From: Ketobacter sp964016105
GTDB lineage: Bacteria > Pseudomonadota > Gammaproteobacteria > Pseudomonadales > Ketobacteraceae
DNA length: 64,000 nt
NCBI GenBank assembly: GCA_964016105.1
Contig: CAXHEX010000008.1
Location: 161,388 to 225,387, forward strand
Reading direction: 5' to 3'
The notes below the pieces were generated by a model that did not search any database, was not told the origin of the DNA, and saw only the letters and a list, made by a program, of their open reading frames with translations. How positions within the stretch are numbered: position 1 is the stretch's first letter; each line of letters starts with the position of its first letter. Of the stretch, positions 32,883-43,000 are shown one piece after another. The translations under genes and the position numbers were made by a program.

Positions 32883-33854
32883 GTGGCTAACGGTAAAATA
32901 CTGAGACAGTTGATTAGGGCTGGAACCATTGGTGATTCCGAGGCCTTTCGGCTTGCTTCAGAAGCTGTTATTCAAGATGAGCGTCAAAAGCAACATCACC
33001 TTCTTGCAAATGATCTTGAGCAGATATTGTATGGTGAGCATTTAAGACCGCTTAAACAAAATGGACGTAACACTTTGCCTACTCCTCCTGTAGATAAAGA
33101 GCGAGGACTACCACTATTAGATGTTCGACAAGCTCAGCGACCAATAGAAGAAATGGTTTTACCTGAATCTAGTATCGCACCCATCGAGGAACTTCTTGAG
33201 GAACACCGCCGTGTCGATGTGCTGAGAAGTTTTGGAATGAAGCCGTCTGGAAAAATTATTTTTCATGGTCCTCCGGGTTGCGGGAAAACCTTAGCAGCTG
33301 AGGTAATTGCTTTTGAGCTTGATTTACCTCTTGCAATTGTTCGTCTCGATGCGTTGGTATCTTCTTTTTTGGGTGAAACAGCCGCGAATCTTCGCAAAGT
33401 TTTTGATTTTGTTGCTGAACATTCTATGGTGGTTTTATTTGATGAATTTGACGCCATAGGCAAAGAACGTTCTGACTCAGGCGAACATGGCGAGTTACGC
33501 CGCGTCGTTAACGCAGTGCTTCAGATGATGGACGCTTATCAAGGGAAGAGTCTAATTTTAGCAGCTACAAACCATGAGCACATTTTAGACAGTGCTATCT
33601 GGCGACGCTTCGATGAAAAAATTGACTTCCCATTACCTGATGAGCTGCAAATACAACAAATTCTTTCACTCAAATTGCGTGGTGTACGTCGCCAATTTGA
33701 GTTAGATGATAAATCTATCCTCGGGATATTTTCTACAAAGAGTGGCGCTGATATTGAACGTATTGTTCGTAGAGCAGTAAAAAGGATGATCCTACGTAGT
33801 CAGGAATTTTTGACCGTTAAGGACTTGAAGCAAGCAGCTTCTCGCGAAAGTTAA
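32883..33854 (+). CDS. ietA: IetA-type AAA+ ATPase
   Basis: I use the GTG at 32883 (AGGGG upstream), giving 323 residues. The AAA core has Walker A HGPPGCGKTLAAEV, Walker B VVLFDEFDAIGKER, sensor AATNHEH and arginine-finger region WRRFDEKIDFP. A gene pair of AAA ATPase plus subtilase was described as IetA-IetS on Agrobacterium Ti plasmids (stability and incompatibility, toxin-antitoxin-like) and later reported as phage defence (IetAS). The neighbour 15 bp downstream is a subtilase, which fits. By analogy the ATPase restrains or activates the protease. Confidence 0.82.
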   Translation: MANGKILRQLIRAGTIGDSEAFRLASEAVIQDERQKQHHLLANDLEQILYGEHLRPLKQNGRNTLPTPPVDKERGLPLLDVRQAQRPIEEMVLPESSIAPIEELLEEHRRVDVLRSFGMKPSGKIIFHGPPGCGKTLAAEVIAFELDLPLAIVRLDALVSSFLGETAANLRKVFDFVAEHSMVVLFDEFDAIGKERSDSGEHGELRRVVNAVLQMMDAYQGKSLILAATNHEHILDSAIWRRFDEKIDFPLPDELQIQQILSLKLRGVRRQFELDDKSILGIFSTKSGADIERIVRRAVKRMILRSQEFLTVKDLKQAASRES

Positions 33855-33869
33855 AAAAAGGGGCTAGGA

Positions 33870-36248
33870 ATGGCTAATTATGAACATCTTAAGATTGAAA
33901 GAGAACTGCTTGAAAATGAACGTAGAACAAGAAAAATCAATATTCCAAGACATCCACGAGGTGATCTTCGTGGGCATGGTCAAAAATTATCCAGAGACTT
34001 AACTGAATCATTCAAATTCGCACAAAGTCAACAAACGTCACGCCCTGGTAATTTTGTACTGAAAATTCGTTATACAGGACTTCTCGATATTACCCATCTA
34101 AACAAACATGGTATCGAGTTTGTAAGCCAAGAAGACAATCATCTGTGTGTTGTTTTTGTTGATGAAACCGGAATGGCTGTGTTTTCAGATCACTTGCAAC
34201 GTTTAGGTTTAGACGATACGGAGTTGACGTACAAACAGATTCTCGAAGCCATAGAGGGAATCGATAACTGGACAAGTGAGGATCGGAAGAGTTGGGCTCT
34301 CAGAAGAAATGGCTTACCAAGGTCAGAAAAATTTCTCTTAGATGTGGAACTTTGGCCTGTGGCTGTTGCTTATCATCCTGAGAGGTTAAGCACTTGTGAT
34401 GCATTTGAGCGTTGGTTAGTTCATAACGGAATACGGCGAACAGATAAAGTTAACCTCGATAGCTTAATAATGTACCGTCTGGAGGTTAACTCTAGTCAGG
34501 CGAATGTACTGCTGAATCACAGCGATGTTAGGCTGGTTGATCTCCCACCCAAGAGCGGTATTCACTATAGCCAATTGAATTGTGACATCGATAGAATTCC
34601 TGAAGGAATACTATCCCCTACTCATCAAGCTGCCAGGGTTTGTGTTCTTGATAGCGGAGTAAATACTAACCATCCCCTGTTGGCACCCGCAATTGCGGAA
34701 AGTGAAGACTTTATTGGTGATACAGGTGGCATGGATTTGAATGGTCATGGCACTGCTGTCGCTGGTGTAGCTCTGTATGGTGACTTGGAAGCGTGTAACT
34801 CAACTAATTATTGGCACCCTGAACTTTGGATTTTCAATGGTAGAATTCTTGATGAGAATGCGGAGTTTGACTCCAGTTCTATCGAAAAAACTCTCATTGA
34901 AGCTGTAACCTATTTTGTCGAAGAACACCAATGTCGGATTTTCAATTTGTCGTTAGGGAATTCCAATGCACCTTACGATAATCGTCATATTCGAGGAATT
35001 GCGTATGTCTTGGATAAATTGGCTAGGGACTTCAATATCTTATTTGTCGTTTCTGCTGGGAACTTCTCAGGCTCTATCGATCCAGATGTGCCAAGACATA
35101 GCTGGAGAGACGAGTATCCAGAATACCTTCTAGCTGACGAAAGTATTATCATAGATCCAGCTCCGGCACTAAACGTTCTAACGGTGGGAAGCTTGGCTCG
35201 ACATAATGCGACTTTCGATGCTCAACGGTATCCTGAAATTGGGCAATTGGCTCCAGCCACAGAAAATCAACCATCCCCATTTACACGTCACGGTCCCACT
35301 ATTAAAGGTGCAATTAAACCCGAGCTGGTAGCTATGGGTGGAAACTTGGCTTCTCCAATAAGAACAGGCAACGAACTCAATGCAGTTATGCGAGGCATGG
35401 GGGTACTGACCTGTAATAGTCGATTCGTTGGGAACACATTGTTTAGCGAAATTAGCGGAACAAGTTTTGCGGCACCTTACATTACCCATCTTGCAGGTCG
35501 TTTATTGAATAACTACCCGAAGGCTTCTGCTAATTTGCTCAGAGCACTACTGGTTAATCATGCGAATATGCTGTCGGAGATTGAAAGCAGCTTTCCTGAA
35601 GATATGAAGAAATCTTATAGGAGCGCAAATGGACGAGATGCGTTTAGAGATATAGCTGGTTATGGTGCTGTTGATGAGGGGGAGCTTTTTAGATCTTCAC
35701 AAAATGCCGTTGTCTTAATGGCTGAAGAGAAAATTGAAAACAACTCGCATCACTTTTTCGAACTGCCGCTTCCCGATGATTTTTTAAGGTCTCAGCGTGC
35801 TTCCAGAGAAATTAGAGTTACTCTGTCTTATTGTCCAGCGGTCAGGACAACTAGGATAGACTATGTGGCCACTAAAATGTCTTTTAGGTTAGTCAAAGAT
35901 CAGTCGCTTGAGTCTGTTCAAAGGCATTTCAATCACAGTACTCAGGATGAAACTAAAACCAGAAATGATGATGCTACAAGTAATAGGGACATAAGTGCTG
36001 AATTAAGAGGTAAAGGTACAGTTCAATCTTCAACTTGGCGGATTAAACAGCCGAAGCCTTCTGAAAAGTGGTTTGTTGTAATTACTCGACAAGATAGAGA
36101 TTGGGGTGAGGCGTTGAGTTTCGAACAAGAAGACTATGCCTTGGTTGTGACTGTCACTGATCGAGAGAATGAGGAAGCCCAGCTATATAGCCAAATATCA
36201 CAACGCATAGAGCTTAAGGCGAGAGAACGTGCACGGGCTCGAGTGTAG
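33870..36248 (+). CDS. ietS: IetS-type subtilisin-like serine protease
   Basis: The 792-residue protein has no signal peptide and carries a complete S8 triad: Asp in CVLDSGVNTNHP (about residue 264), His in LNGHGTAVAGVA (about 294) and Ser in SGTSFAAPYITHL (about 534), with oxyanion Asn in VVSAGNFSGS. The N-terminal 240 residues and C-terminal 230 residues lie outside the catalytic domain and may sense a trigger or bind IetA. It follows the ATPase by 15 bp and is surely cotranscribed. Cytoplasmic subtilases paired with AAA ATPases are known as IetAS defence or toxin systems. Confidence 0.85.
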   Translation: MANYEHLKIERELLENERRTRKINIPRHPRGDLRGHGQKLSRDLTESFKFAQSQQTSRPGNFVLKIRYTGLLDITHLNKHGIEFVSQEDNHLCVVFVDETGMAVFSDHLQRLGLDDTELTYKQILEAIEGIDNWTSEDRKSWALRRNGLPRSEKFLLDVELWPVAVAYHPERLSTCDAFERWLVHNGIRRTDKVNLDSLIMYRLEVNSSQANVLLNHSDVRLVDLPPKSGIHYSQLNCDIDRIPEGILSPTHQAARVCVLDSGVNTNHPLLAPAIAESEDFIGDTGGMDLNGHGTAVAGVALYGDLEACNSTNYWHPELWIFNGRILDENAEFDSSSIEKTLIEAVTYFVEEHQCRIFNLSLGNSNAPYDNRHIRGIAYVLDKLARDFNILFVVSAGNFSGSIDPDVPRHSWRDEYPEYLLADESIIIDPAPALNVLTVGSLARHNATFDAQRYPEIGQLAPATENQPSPFTRHGPTIKGAIKPELVAMGGNLASPIRTGNELNAVMRGMGVLTCNSRFVGNTLFSEISGTSFAAPYITHLAGRLLNNYPKASANLLRALLVNHANMLSEIESSFPEDMKKSYRSANGRDAFRDIAGYGAVDEGELFRSSQNAVVLMAEEKIENNSHHFFELPLPDDFLRSQRASREIRVTLSYCPAVRTTRIDYVATKMSFRLVKDQSLESVQRHFNHSTQDETKTRNDDATSNRDISAELRGKGTVQSSTWRIKQPKPSEKWFVVITRQDRDWGEALSFEQEDYALVVTVTDRENEEAQLYSQISQRIELKARERARARV

Positions 36249-36325
36249 GGAATTCTTGTTCTGTATAAATCACCCATGGAACGGGAAGATTTAATTTTTC
36301 GGGCCATATGTATTAGGATAAAAGA

Positions 36326-38251
36326 ATGAAACTGCACAGTATTCGGGTTTCAAATTTTCAGAGTTTTGGTGCTGAACCAACAGAACTGACACTGGAAAAT
36401 ATTACCTATCTGATTGGCCCCAACGGGTCAGGCAAGACTGCTGCACTCCAGGCTTTGTGCCGACTGTTTGCATTTGATCCATCATTACGCCGTATTCAGC
36501 GCTCAGACTTCCATGTCCCGCACGATGAACAAGAAGTGCCCGAAGAAAGGCAGTTATGGATTGAGGCGGACTTCGTGTTCCCCGAGTTGGAGGATGAAGA
36601 AGATAACTCGACCGTTGCTCCCCATTTCAGTCACATGCGCCTTGATGCCCCTGACGGAATTCCTAGGGTACGATATCGCCTAAGTGCCACTATGGGCCTG
36701 GATGGGGATATTGATGAGACTTTTGTGTATGTGCTTGAAGCTGGCCCGGATGGTTCGCCTCTAAATCCTCAAACGGTTCCAAGGTCTGAACGAAATCACA
36801 TACAAGTCCACTATCTGCCCGCAAGAAGAGATCCGACTGACCACATAGCATATGGAACGAACGCGCTGCTTGGCCGCTTGCTACGGGCAGTGAACTGGGA
36901 AAACGAACGGGAGGAAGTCAAAGGGTTCACCGACCAGATTAGTGAGAGTTTGGCTGCTAATCCATCGGTCAATGCTTTTAGTGCCCACCTGAAGAAAACA
37001 TGGGGCACCCTTCATAAAGGCAGCTACTTTACAGATCCCAAGATTACTTTTGTGGCATCTGAGATCGAGGCGTTGCTTCGTCATTTGTCCGTATCATTCT
37101 CGCCTGGACATGATGAACATCTTGTCGATTTTTCCAGACTCAGTGACGGCCAGAAGTCGATGCTCTATCTGTCATTGGTTCTTTCATCTCAAGCAATTGG
37201 GCGTGCTGTCCTTGCCGGTGAGGACGGCTCTTTTGACCCAGAAAAATTGCGTCCGCCAGTCTTTACTTTGATTGCCCTTGAGGAACCAGAGAACAGCCTC
37301 TCGCCTCACTATCTGGGGCGGATTGTCAGCGCTCTGAACTCCATGACGAGCAACGAGGATGCTCAGGCCCTAATCGCTACGCATGCTCCGTCAATGTTAC
37401 GACGTGTCGATCCGGAACATATTCGATATCTTCGACTTACCGAAACCCGGCAATCAAGAATTACGAAAATCCAATTACCCGCTAAAACCGATGAAGCGCA
37501 CAAGTTTGTACGCGAGGCTGTCCAGGCATTCCCTGAGATCTACTTCTCACGTTTGGTTGTGTTGGGTGAAGGGGATAGCGAAGAAATTGTACTACCGCGC
37601 CTTTTCCAAGCGAAGGGTGCGCCAGTTGATGAGTCAGCGGTTACGATTGCTCCGCTTGGAGGTAGGCATGTCAACCATTTTTGGCGCCTGTTATCAGCAC
37701 TGCAAATCCCATTTTTGACCCTTCTCGATTTAGATGTGGGCAGATATCAAGCGGGCTGGGGAAGAATAAAGTATGTAAATAACCAACTTGGCTTATATCA
37801 ACCTGAAAAAGTTCTGCCAAATACTTTTTCTTTATCAGATTGGAATGATGACAAAGTACCTGTTCGTACCCACCATTTCTTTGAAAACGGTACTAAGAGT
37901 GTATTTGCAGAGCTGGAAATGCGTGGTGTGTTTTTCTCATTTCCAATGGATTTGGATTTTTCAATGCTCCTTGCTTTCCCAGATGCTTACGGTGTTCAAC
38001 AGGAAGCTCCGGATGACTCAACGATTAAAGCCGTGTTGGGCAAGAGCCATCATGACCCATCCCAATATAGCTATGACGAGTTAAATCTTTTCTCTACGTA
38101 TCACAAGCTTTTTAAACTGGGCAGCAAGCCCGCTGCTCATATCTATGCTCTCGCTCAACTAAGCGACGCGGATTTGCTGGCGAACATGCCTGGATCATTT
38201 GGACGACTCACTGATGCCGTGATCGCCAAGCTTGCGGAACTGCCCGAGTGA
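36326..38251 (+). CDS. gajA: GajA-like OLD-family ATPase-TOPRIM nuclease
   Basis: The 641-residue protein has an N-terminal ABC/SMC-type ATPase (Walker A IGPNGSGKTAAL, signature SRLSDGQKSMLYL, Walker B LIALEEPENSLSP) and a C-terminal TOPRIM domain (VVLGEGDSEEIVLPRLF and TLLDLDVGRY). This is the OLD architecture. With an overlapping UvrD-like helicase gene it matches Gabija, where GajA nicks DNA when nucleotides fall and GajB is activated by DNA ends. It is slightly longer than the best-known GajA (about 580 residues), so it may be a divergent subtype or another OLD-helicase pair. Confidence 0.85.
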   Translation: MKLHSIRVSNFQSFGAEPTELTLENITYLIGPNGSGKTAALQALCRLFAFDPSLRRIQRSDFHVPHDEQEVPEERQLWIEADFVFPELEDEEDNSTVAPHFSHMRLDAPDGIPRVRYRLSATMGLDGDIDETFVYVLEAGPDGSPLNPQTVPRSERNHIQVHYLPARRDPTDHIAYGTNALLGRLLRAVNWENEREEVKGFTDQISESLAANPSVNAFSAHLKKTWGTLHKGSYFTDPKITFVASEIEALLRHLSVSFSPGHDEHLVDFSRLSDGQKSMLYLSLVLSSQAIGRAVLAGEDGSFDPEKLRPPVFTLIALEEPENSLSPHYLGRIVSALNSMTSNEDAQALIATHAPSMLRRVDPEHIRYLRLTETRQSRITKIQLPAKTDEAHKFVREAVQAFPEIYFSRLVVLGEGDSEEIVLPRLFQAKGAPVDESAVTIAPLGGRHVNHFWRLLSALQIPFLTLLDLDVGRYQAGWGRIKYVNNQLGLYQPEKVLPNTFSLSDWNDDKVPVRTHHFFENGTKSVFAELEMRGVFFSFPMDLDFSMLLAFPDAYGVQQEAPDDSTIKAVLGKSHHDPSQYSYDELNLFSTYHKLFKLGSKPAAHIYALAQLSDADLLANMPGSFGRLTDAVIAKLAELPE

Positions 38252-39924
38252 TTGCTGTAGATGCATGGCTGCCTTCGGATGGGCTAACGCTTGAACCCAA
38301 TGCACTGCGGGCTGCGAAGGAACAAGCGCGCTGTCTTGCACTGACGGCGGGGCCGGGCGCGGGCAAGACGGAAATGCTTGCACAAAGAGCTGACTTCCTC
38401 CTACGAACCGGAACCTGCCGTTATCCGAAGAGAATACTCGCTATCTCTTTCAAAGTTGACGCCAGCAAAAACTTGAAGGAGCGAATCCAGCGACGCTGTG
38501 GACAAGAATTGGCTTCCCGTTTTGATAGCTACACATTTCATGCGTTTGCAAAGCGTATTATTGATCGTTTCCGAGTAGTGCTTACTGGTAATGATGCTCT
38601 TGATCTGGATTATTCGATTGGCGAAAGAAAAGTCACAAAAAGGCAAATCACATTTCATGATCTTGTACCGCTAGCAATTCAAATTCTTAAGGCCTCCACT
38701 GTCGCAAGAAATGCCATACGCCAAACTTACAGCGATGTTTTCTTGGATGAATTCCAGGACTGCACGGATCAGCAGTATGAACTCGTGAAGGTAGCCTTCC
38801 AAGGTACGAGCATTCGTCTCACTGCTGTCGGTGATACCAAGCAGAAAATCATGGGATGGGCAGGTGCATTGGACGGAATTTTCCAAACGTTCGCTAGGGA
38901 TTTTTCAGCGGTCCCATTAAACATGTACCGAAACTTTCGTTCAAAACCACGCCTGCTTCGGATGCAGAACGAGATAATTCGCGTGCTCGATCCGGCTTCC
39001 GTCATGCCTGATCACCAACTTGCTGGTGAAGAGGGAGAGGTCTTCGCGTGGCAATTCGAGAATGCCCAGAGTGAAGCTGAGTACTTGGCCGATTTGATTG
39101 CCGGGTGGATAAGAAATGAACAGGTTCCGTTATCCGAAATCGCCGTATTAGTGTCCAAACAACTAGATCTTTACGCCAATCACCTGATGGTGGCATTAGA
39201 AGTTAGGGGAATACCGTACCGGAATGAGCAGGAGATGCAGGATATTACTGTCGAACCTGCCGCAAGGCTCGTTGTTGACTATTTGTCCTGTCTCTATGGC
39301 CAGCGAGAGCCCAAAGCCTGGATTCGGCTGATGAATCAATTGATTCCCTTTGCCGATGATGAGGTGCAGTCTAGCGTCAGGCAAAATTTCCAAAGCTTCT
39401 TCAAGGAACAGCGAAAAATCATAGCCATGGCCGAGTTGTTGGATGAACCGTTTTCAGGATGGTGGGATTCTGTGTGTGGATTTTTGAAGGAAATAGGAAT
39501 GGAGACTCTTGTTGCTCTCTCGCCTGACTATGAGTCACATGCCAGATTAGGTGAAGTTGTGGGAGATACCAAAGCACGCATTGAAGAATTGCTTGAACTT
39601 ACCCCCGATTTGCCTCAAGCCTTGACTCGTTTCTCTGATGATCAGGCTGTGCGTATTCTGACTATCCATAAGAGCAAAGGATTGGAGTTCGACTCAACGA
39701 TAATTATGGCCGTTGAGAACGAAATATTCTTTGGGGATCAAGATGCTAATCGGTGTGCTTTCTTTGTTGGTGTATCCCGTGCCAAACGTCGGCTTGTTCT
39801 TACATACGCAAAACAACGCGACAGGCCTCTTAACTATGCAAAAAGATGGGATGTAATTCGAACTCCACAACAGGAATACCTTCAATATGCAGCACAGTTT
39901 ATTACCGATTTAACGCACATTTAA
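38248..39924 (+). CDS. gajB: GajB-like UvrD-type helicase
   Basis: The GTG start overlaps the nuclease stop by 4 bp (GTGA), showing translational coupling. The 558-residue protein has UvrD/Rep motifs: Walker A TAGPGAGKTEML, motif II VFLDEFQDCTDQQY, motif III VGDTKQKIMGWAGA, motif V ILTIHKSKGLEFDS and motif VI FFVGVSRAKRRLVL. In Gabija the partner helicase hydrolyses nucleotides upon sensing DNA termini. The gene converges with traN across a 123 bp gap. Confidence 0.87.
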   Translation: MIAVDAWLPSDGLTLEPNALRAAKEQARCLALTAGPGAGKTEMLAQRADFLLRTGTCRYPKRILAISFKVDASKNLKERIQRRCGQELASRFDSYTFHAFAKRIIDRFRVVLTGNDALDLDYSIGERKVTKRQITFHDLVPLAIQILKASTVARNAIRQTYSDVFLDEFQDCTDQQYELVKVAFQGTSIRLTAVGDTKQKIMGWAGALDGIFQTFARDFSAVPLNMYRNFRSKPRLLRMQNEIIRVLDPASVMPDHQLAGEEGEVFAWQFENAQSEAEYLADLIAGWIRNEQVPLSEIAVLVSKQLDLYANHLMVALEVRGIPYRNEQEMQDITVEPAARLVVDYLSCLYGQREPKAWIRLMNQLIPFADDEVQSSVRQNFQSFFKEQRKIIAMAELLDEPFSGWWDSVCGFLKEIGMETLVALSPDYESHARLGEVVGDTKARIEELLELTPDLPQALTRFSDDQAVRILTIHKSKGLEFDSTIIMAVENEIFFGDQDANRCAFFVGVSRAKRRLVLTYAKQRDRPLNYAKRWDVIRTPQQEYLQYAAQFITDLTHI

Positions 39925-40047
39925 AAATGTCATTAAACTTGCAAAGCCATAAATCGTCCTCAAAAACCTTCCCTTTACTACATACAATGCAACATCTAGC
40001 GCGATGTCAGATCCAAAATATACTGGAGCTGACAAAGATTTTTTATT

Positions 40048-43000
40048 CTAGTTATTCCCCGAAATTTCTTCCGTCGCCTCTTGGCGTAATTTCTGGGCAT
40101 CCATTCCGTTTAGCCTTTCAATGGCTCTATCTGCGGCACTTTGACGGTTTCCATCAACGTTTAGCGTACTTCCTGAGCCTGTGAGTCGTTCCAGATCCAG
40201 TGACGGTACTTCGGGTAGGTTGCCTGTTATCGATAAGATACCTATCCATTCATCCAGATTGACTTGGCTCCAATCCACCTGGTTTAACTGACTCGCGGTC
40301 AATCCTTCACAGTTGGGAGATTTCGCACTGCCCCAGCCAAGGCCCAATTGCGGACGAACTTGTTCTTGAATGATCCGTGAAAGCGGCGAAGTAAAGCAGC
40401 AATATGATTGCCGTTTCTCAACACAGGCACCTAAGAACTTAGACTTGCAGTAAGAGCCTACATAGTGGCAACTCTTCAATACCCGCTTGGCGTTCATCTC
40501 AAACTCACTCTGCTCACATTTCCAGATAAGCTGAATGAGGATCATGGTGACTGAGTAAATCATGTAGGCCGTCATAACCGTACTCAGAACCGCGCCAGCA
40601 GCGCCACCCAGCGCGAAGTTACCACCCGAAACAACACCATCGGCTCCAACCGCGCCACCAACGTTACTAAACAGTGCCGATTGCGCCCCCGAACCAAAGG
40701 TAGTGCCTACCCATTCAGCCGTTTTGTTGGTCAACACCTGCATGAAGCCTGTCGCAGCTTGCTCCGCTCCCGCGCCAGCAGCCGTTGATGGCCCAGCCCC
40801 CATGAGAGAGTCCCATGCAGACACAAAAGGCTCTTTAACCGCACTCCAGGTACTCGTTATCGGTTCCCTAAGCGTATTCCACGAACCATAGATTGCCGAC
40901 GACGGATTCATGGCCATGACTGCTGTATCAAGCTTGTTAACTGCCACTATCATCGTGATGTAATCCGATAACGACACGCCACTTGGCTTTTCACAGCAAT
41001 CCACTATACCGCCAACGGCTTTTTTGCACTGGCCTGCATTACCTTTAAAAACCGTACACTCTACGTTATCTTGGCCATCAGCTCCCGTGCATGACATATC
41101 ATTGGTCATAAACTGCGCCGCATTAAGCATCGCAGCGGCTTCTGCAAAGTTAGCCTGCTTAATTGACTCTGGCTCTAAACAATCTGTGCCCATACAGCGA
41201 ACTGGCCCCTCACAGTTGTATTGAGTTTCCATTCGAGCGTTTTGCACTTCAACGCTTTGTCCGCAGTCATACACCAAACTTTGGATATAACAGAAGCCTT
41301 CATGACCAGCCCCGCCTTCAGTGCATTCGGTTCTGACATACTGGCAGGCCGGGTTTTGCTCCAGCGCGGCACACGTATTGGTGGTCGTGTTTTGTCCGTT
41401 ATTGACGATGGTTTGTGTATTACCATTGGCATCTACCCAGCTATCTGAGCTGCCCATGTTGAACTCTGGATGAGCAGTCGAAGCATTGTAGGTCGCTTTT
41501 GCTCTCCAGCATGAGAGCCCCAGTCCATCAGAACTGCCGCGACTGGTTAAATGAGCAGGAGACGAAACAACCGCTGGATAAAGGCTTCCAAGATTGGCCA
41601 ACTCGCCACTTCCAACCGTTAACCCGTCGATTCGTTTTGTGCCCGTATCCAAACACTGCCACTGCACCGCAGTAAACTGATCCGTTTGCATCAAGCATTG
41701 GTCTATGCCCAGATCACTTGATTGATGAACAACGTCTTGCTCTAAGTATTTGCCAGAGAAGGTCAATGAAGCGCTCAGTTTTGCAGGAGCCAAACACTTC
41801 TGAACTTCTCGGCTGCAAGTATCGAAATCGACTTTGTTCCAGCCGGATTCACATCTGGAACGAGTGACTTCCTGAGGTTCATGCCACGAAATAATCGACC
41901 CATTAACGACCTTGCACAATGAGCCAACCAAGGTTCCTTTTGGACAGGTCATTTCAGGGTATTTAATGGACGGTTTCGTCTCTGTGACCGTCTCCTTGTT
42001 GCCCGTCAATGAGAGTGTCGTTTTCCAGCCATTTGCCTTGGACGGCGACTCGGTGATTTTTATCTCAGTATTTTGATTATCAAACACTCTCAGCGTCGCG
42101 TTTCCAGTTTGCATAGTACTGCTGTGCTGTGGAACAAAACTGATGGTTTCAGAGCTAAAGCAACCACGCTCAATGGACCAGCTTTGTTGATGGGTTTCAG
42201 CAGATACACGTCGCTCTAACTGACACTGAGTAAGCGTGCTGATCTTCTCGCACACCTGGTAATCCGGTACATGCTTGGTTTCAGTAAATGGCGTAATCGT
42301 CTGAGTAGGCTCACAGGCCTCAAAACTACTCGGCATAAGATTGGATACCACGCACTTTGGATCGCTGGTTTGCAATCCACAGTCATAGGTATCGATAAAA
42401 CGAATGCATCCACCTTTATCATTGGTCTCGGCACATTCTGACGATATGAATCCACAGGAAGGATTCGCTTCAAGCACTTGGCAGGCCTGATTTTCAATCC
42501 CCTTATAGCTTTCATCATCCACACCCACTTGTACACGCCGACACAAAGGCGATATGCCAGCAACTGGGCTAGGGGCAAAGTAGGATTCACAAACTGAAAC
42601 ACCATTGACCACCGTACATCCGTTGGTTGAAGAAGGCTGATCCGTGCATTGAATGCTGTAGTCTGAAAACTTCGTCGGGATATCCGCTGCTTGTTCGATA
42701 CAGGATTGTGGCGACCAACTATCATTCATCACTACCTTGGTTGGATCAAAGCGCACCTTTATGCGTGCATACCCCTCACCACTACCCGTTACCGATACGC
42801 GAATTTTGACTGGCACTTCTAAACCGGGCTCTACCGCTTTTAACTTGGCGGTGAGGTCAGTATTAGGATTGCGCTCCCAACTGGTACTGAGCTCGCAGCG
42901 GCCAGCCGTTTCTGGTGGAAAGTTATTGTTCGGCCCAGACCAGACTTTCTGATCGCCAAGCCACACCTGCATGTAGTCATCCCATTTGGCGTACTCAAGA

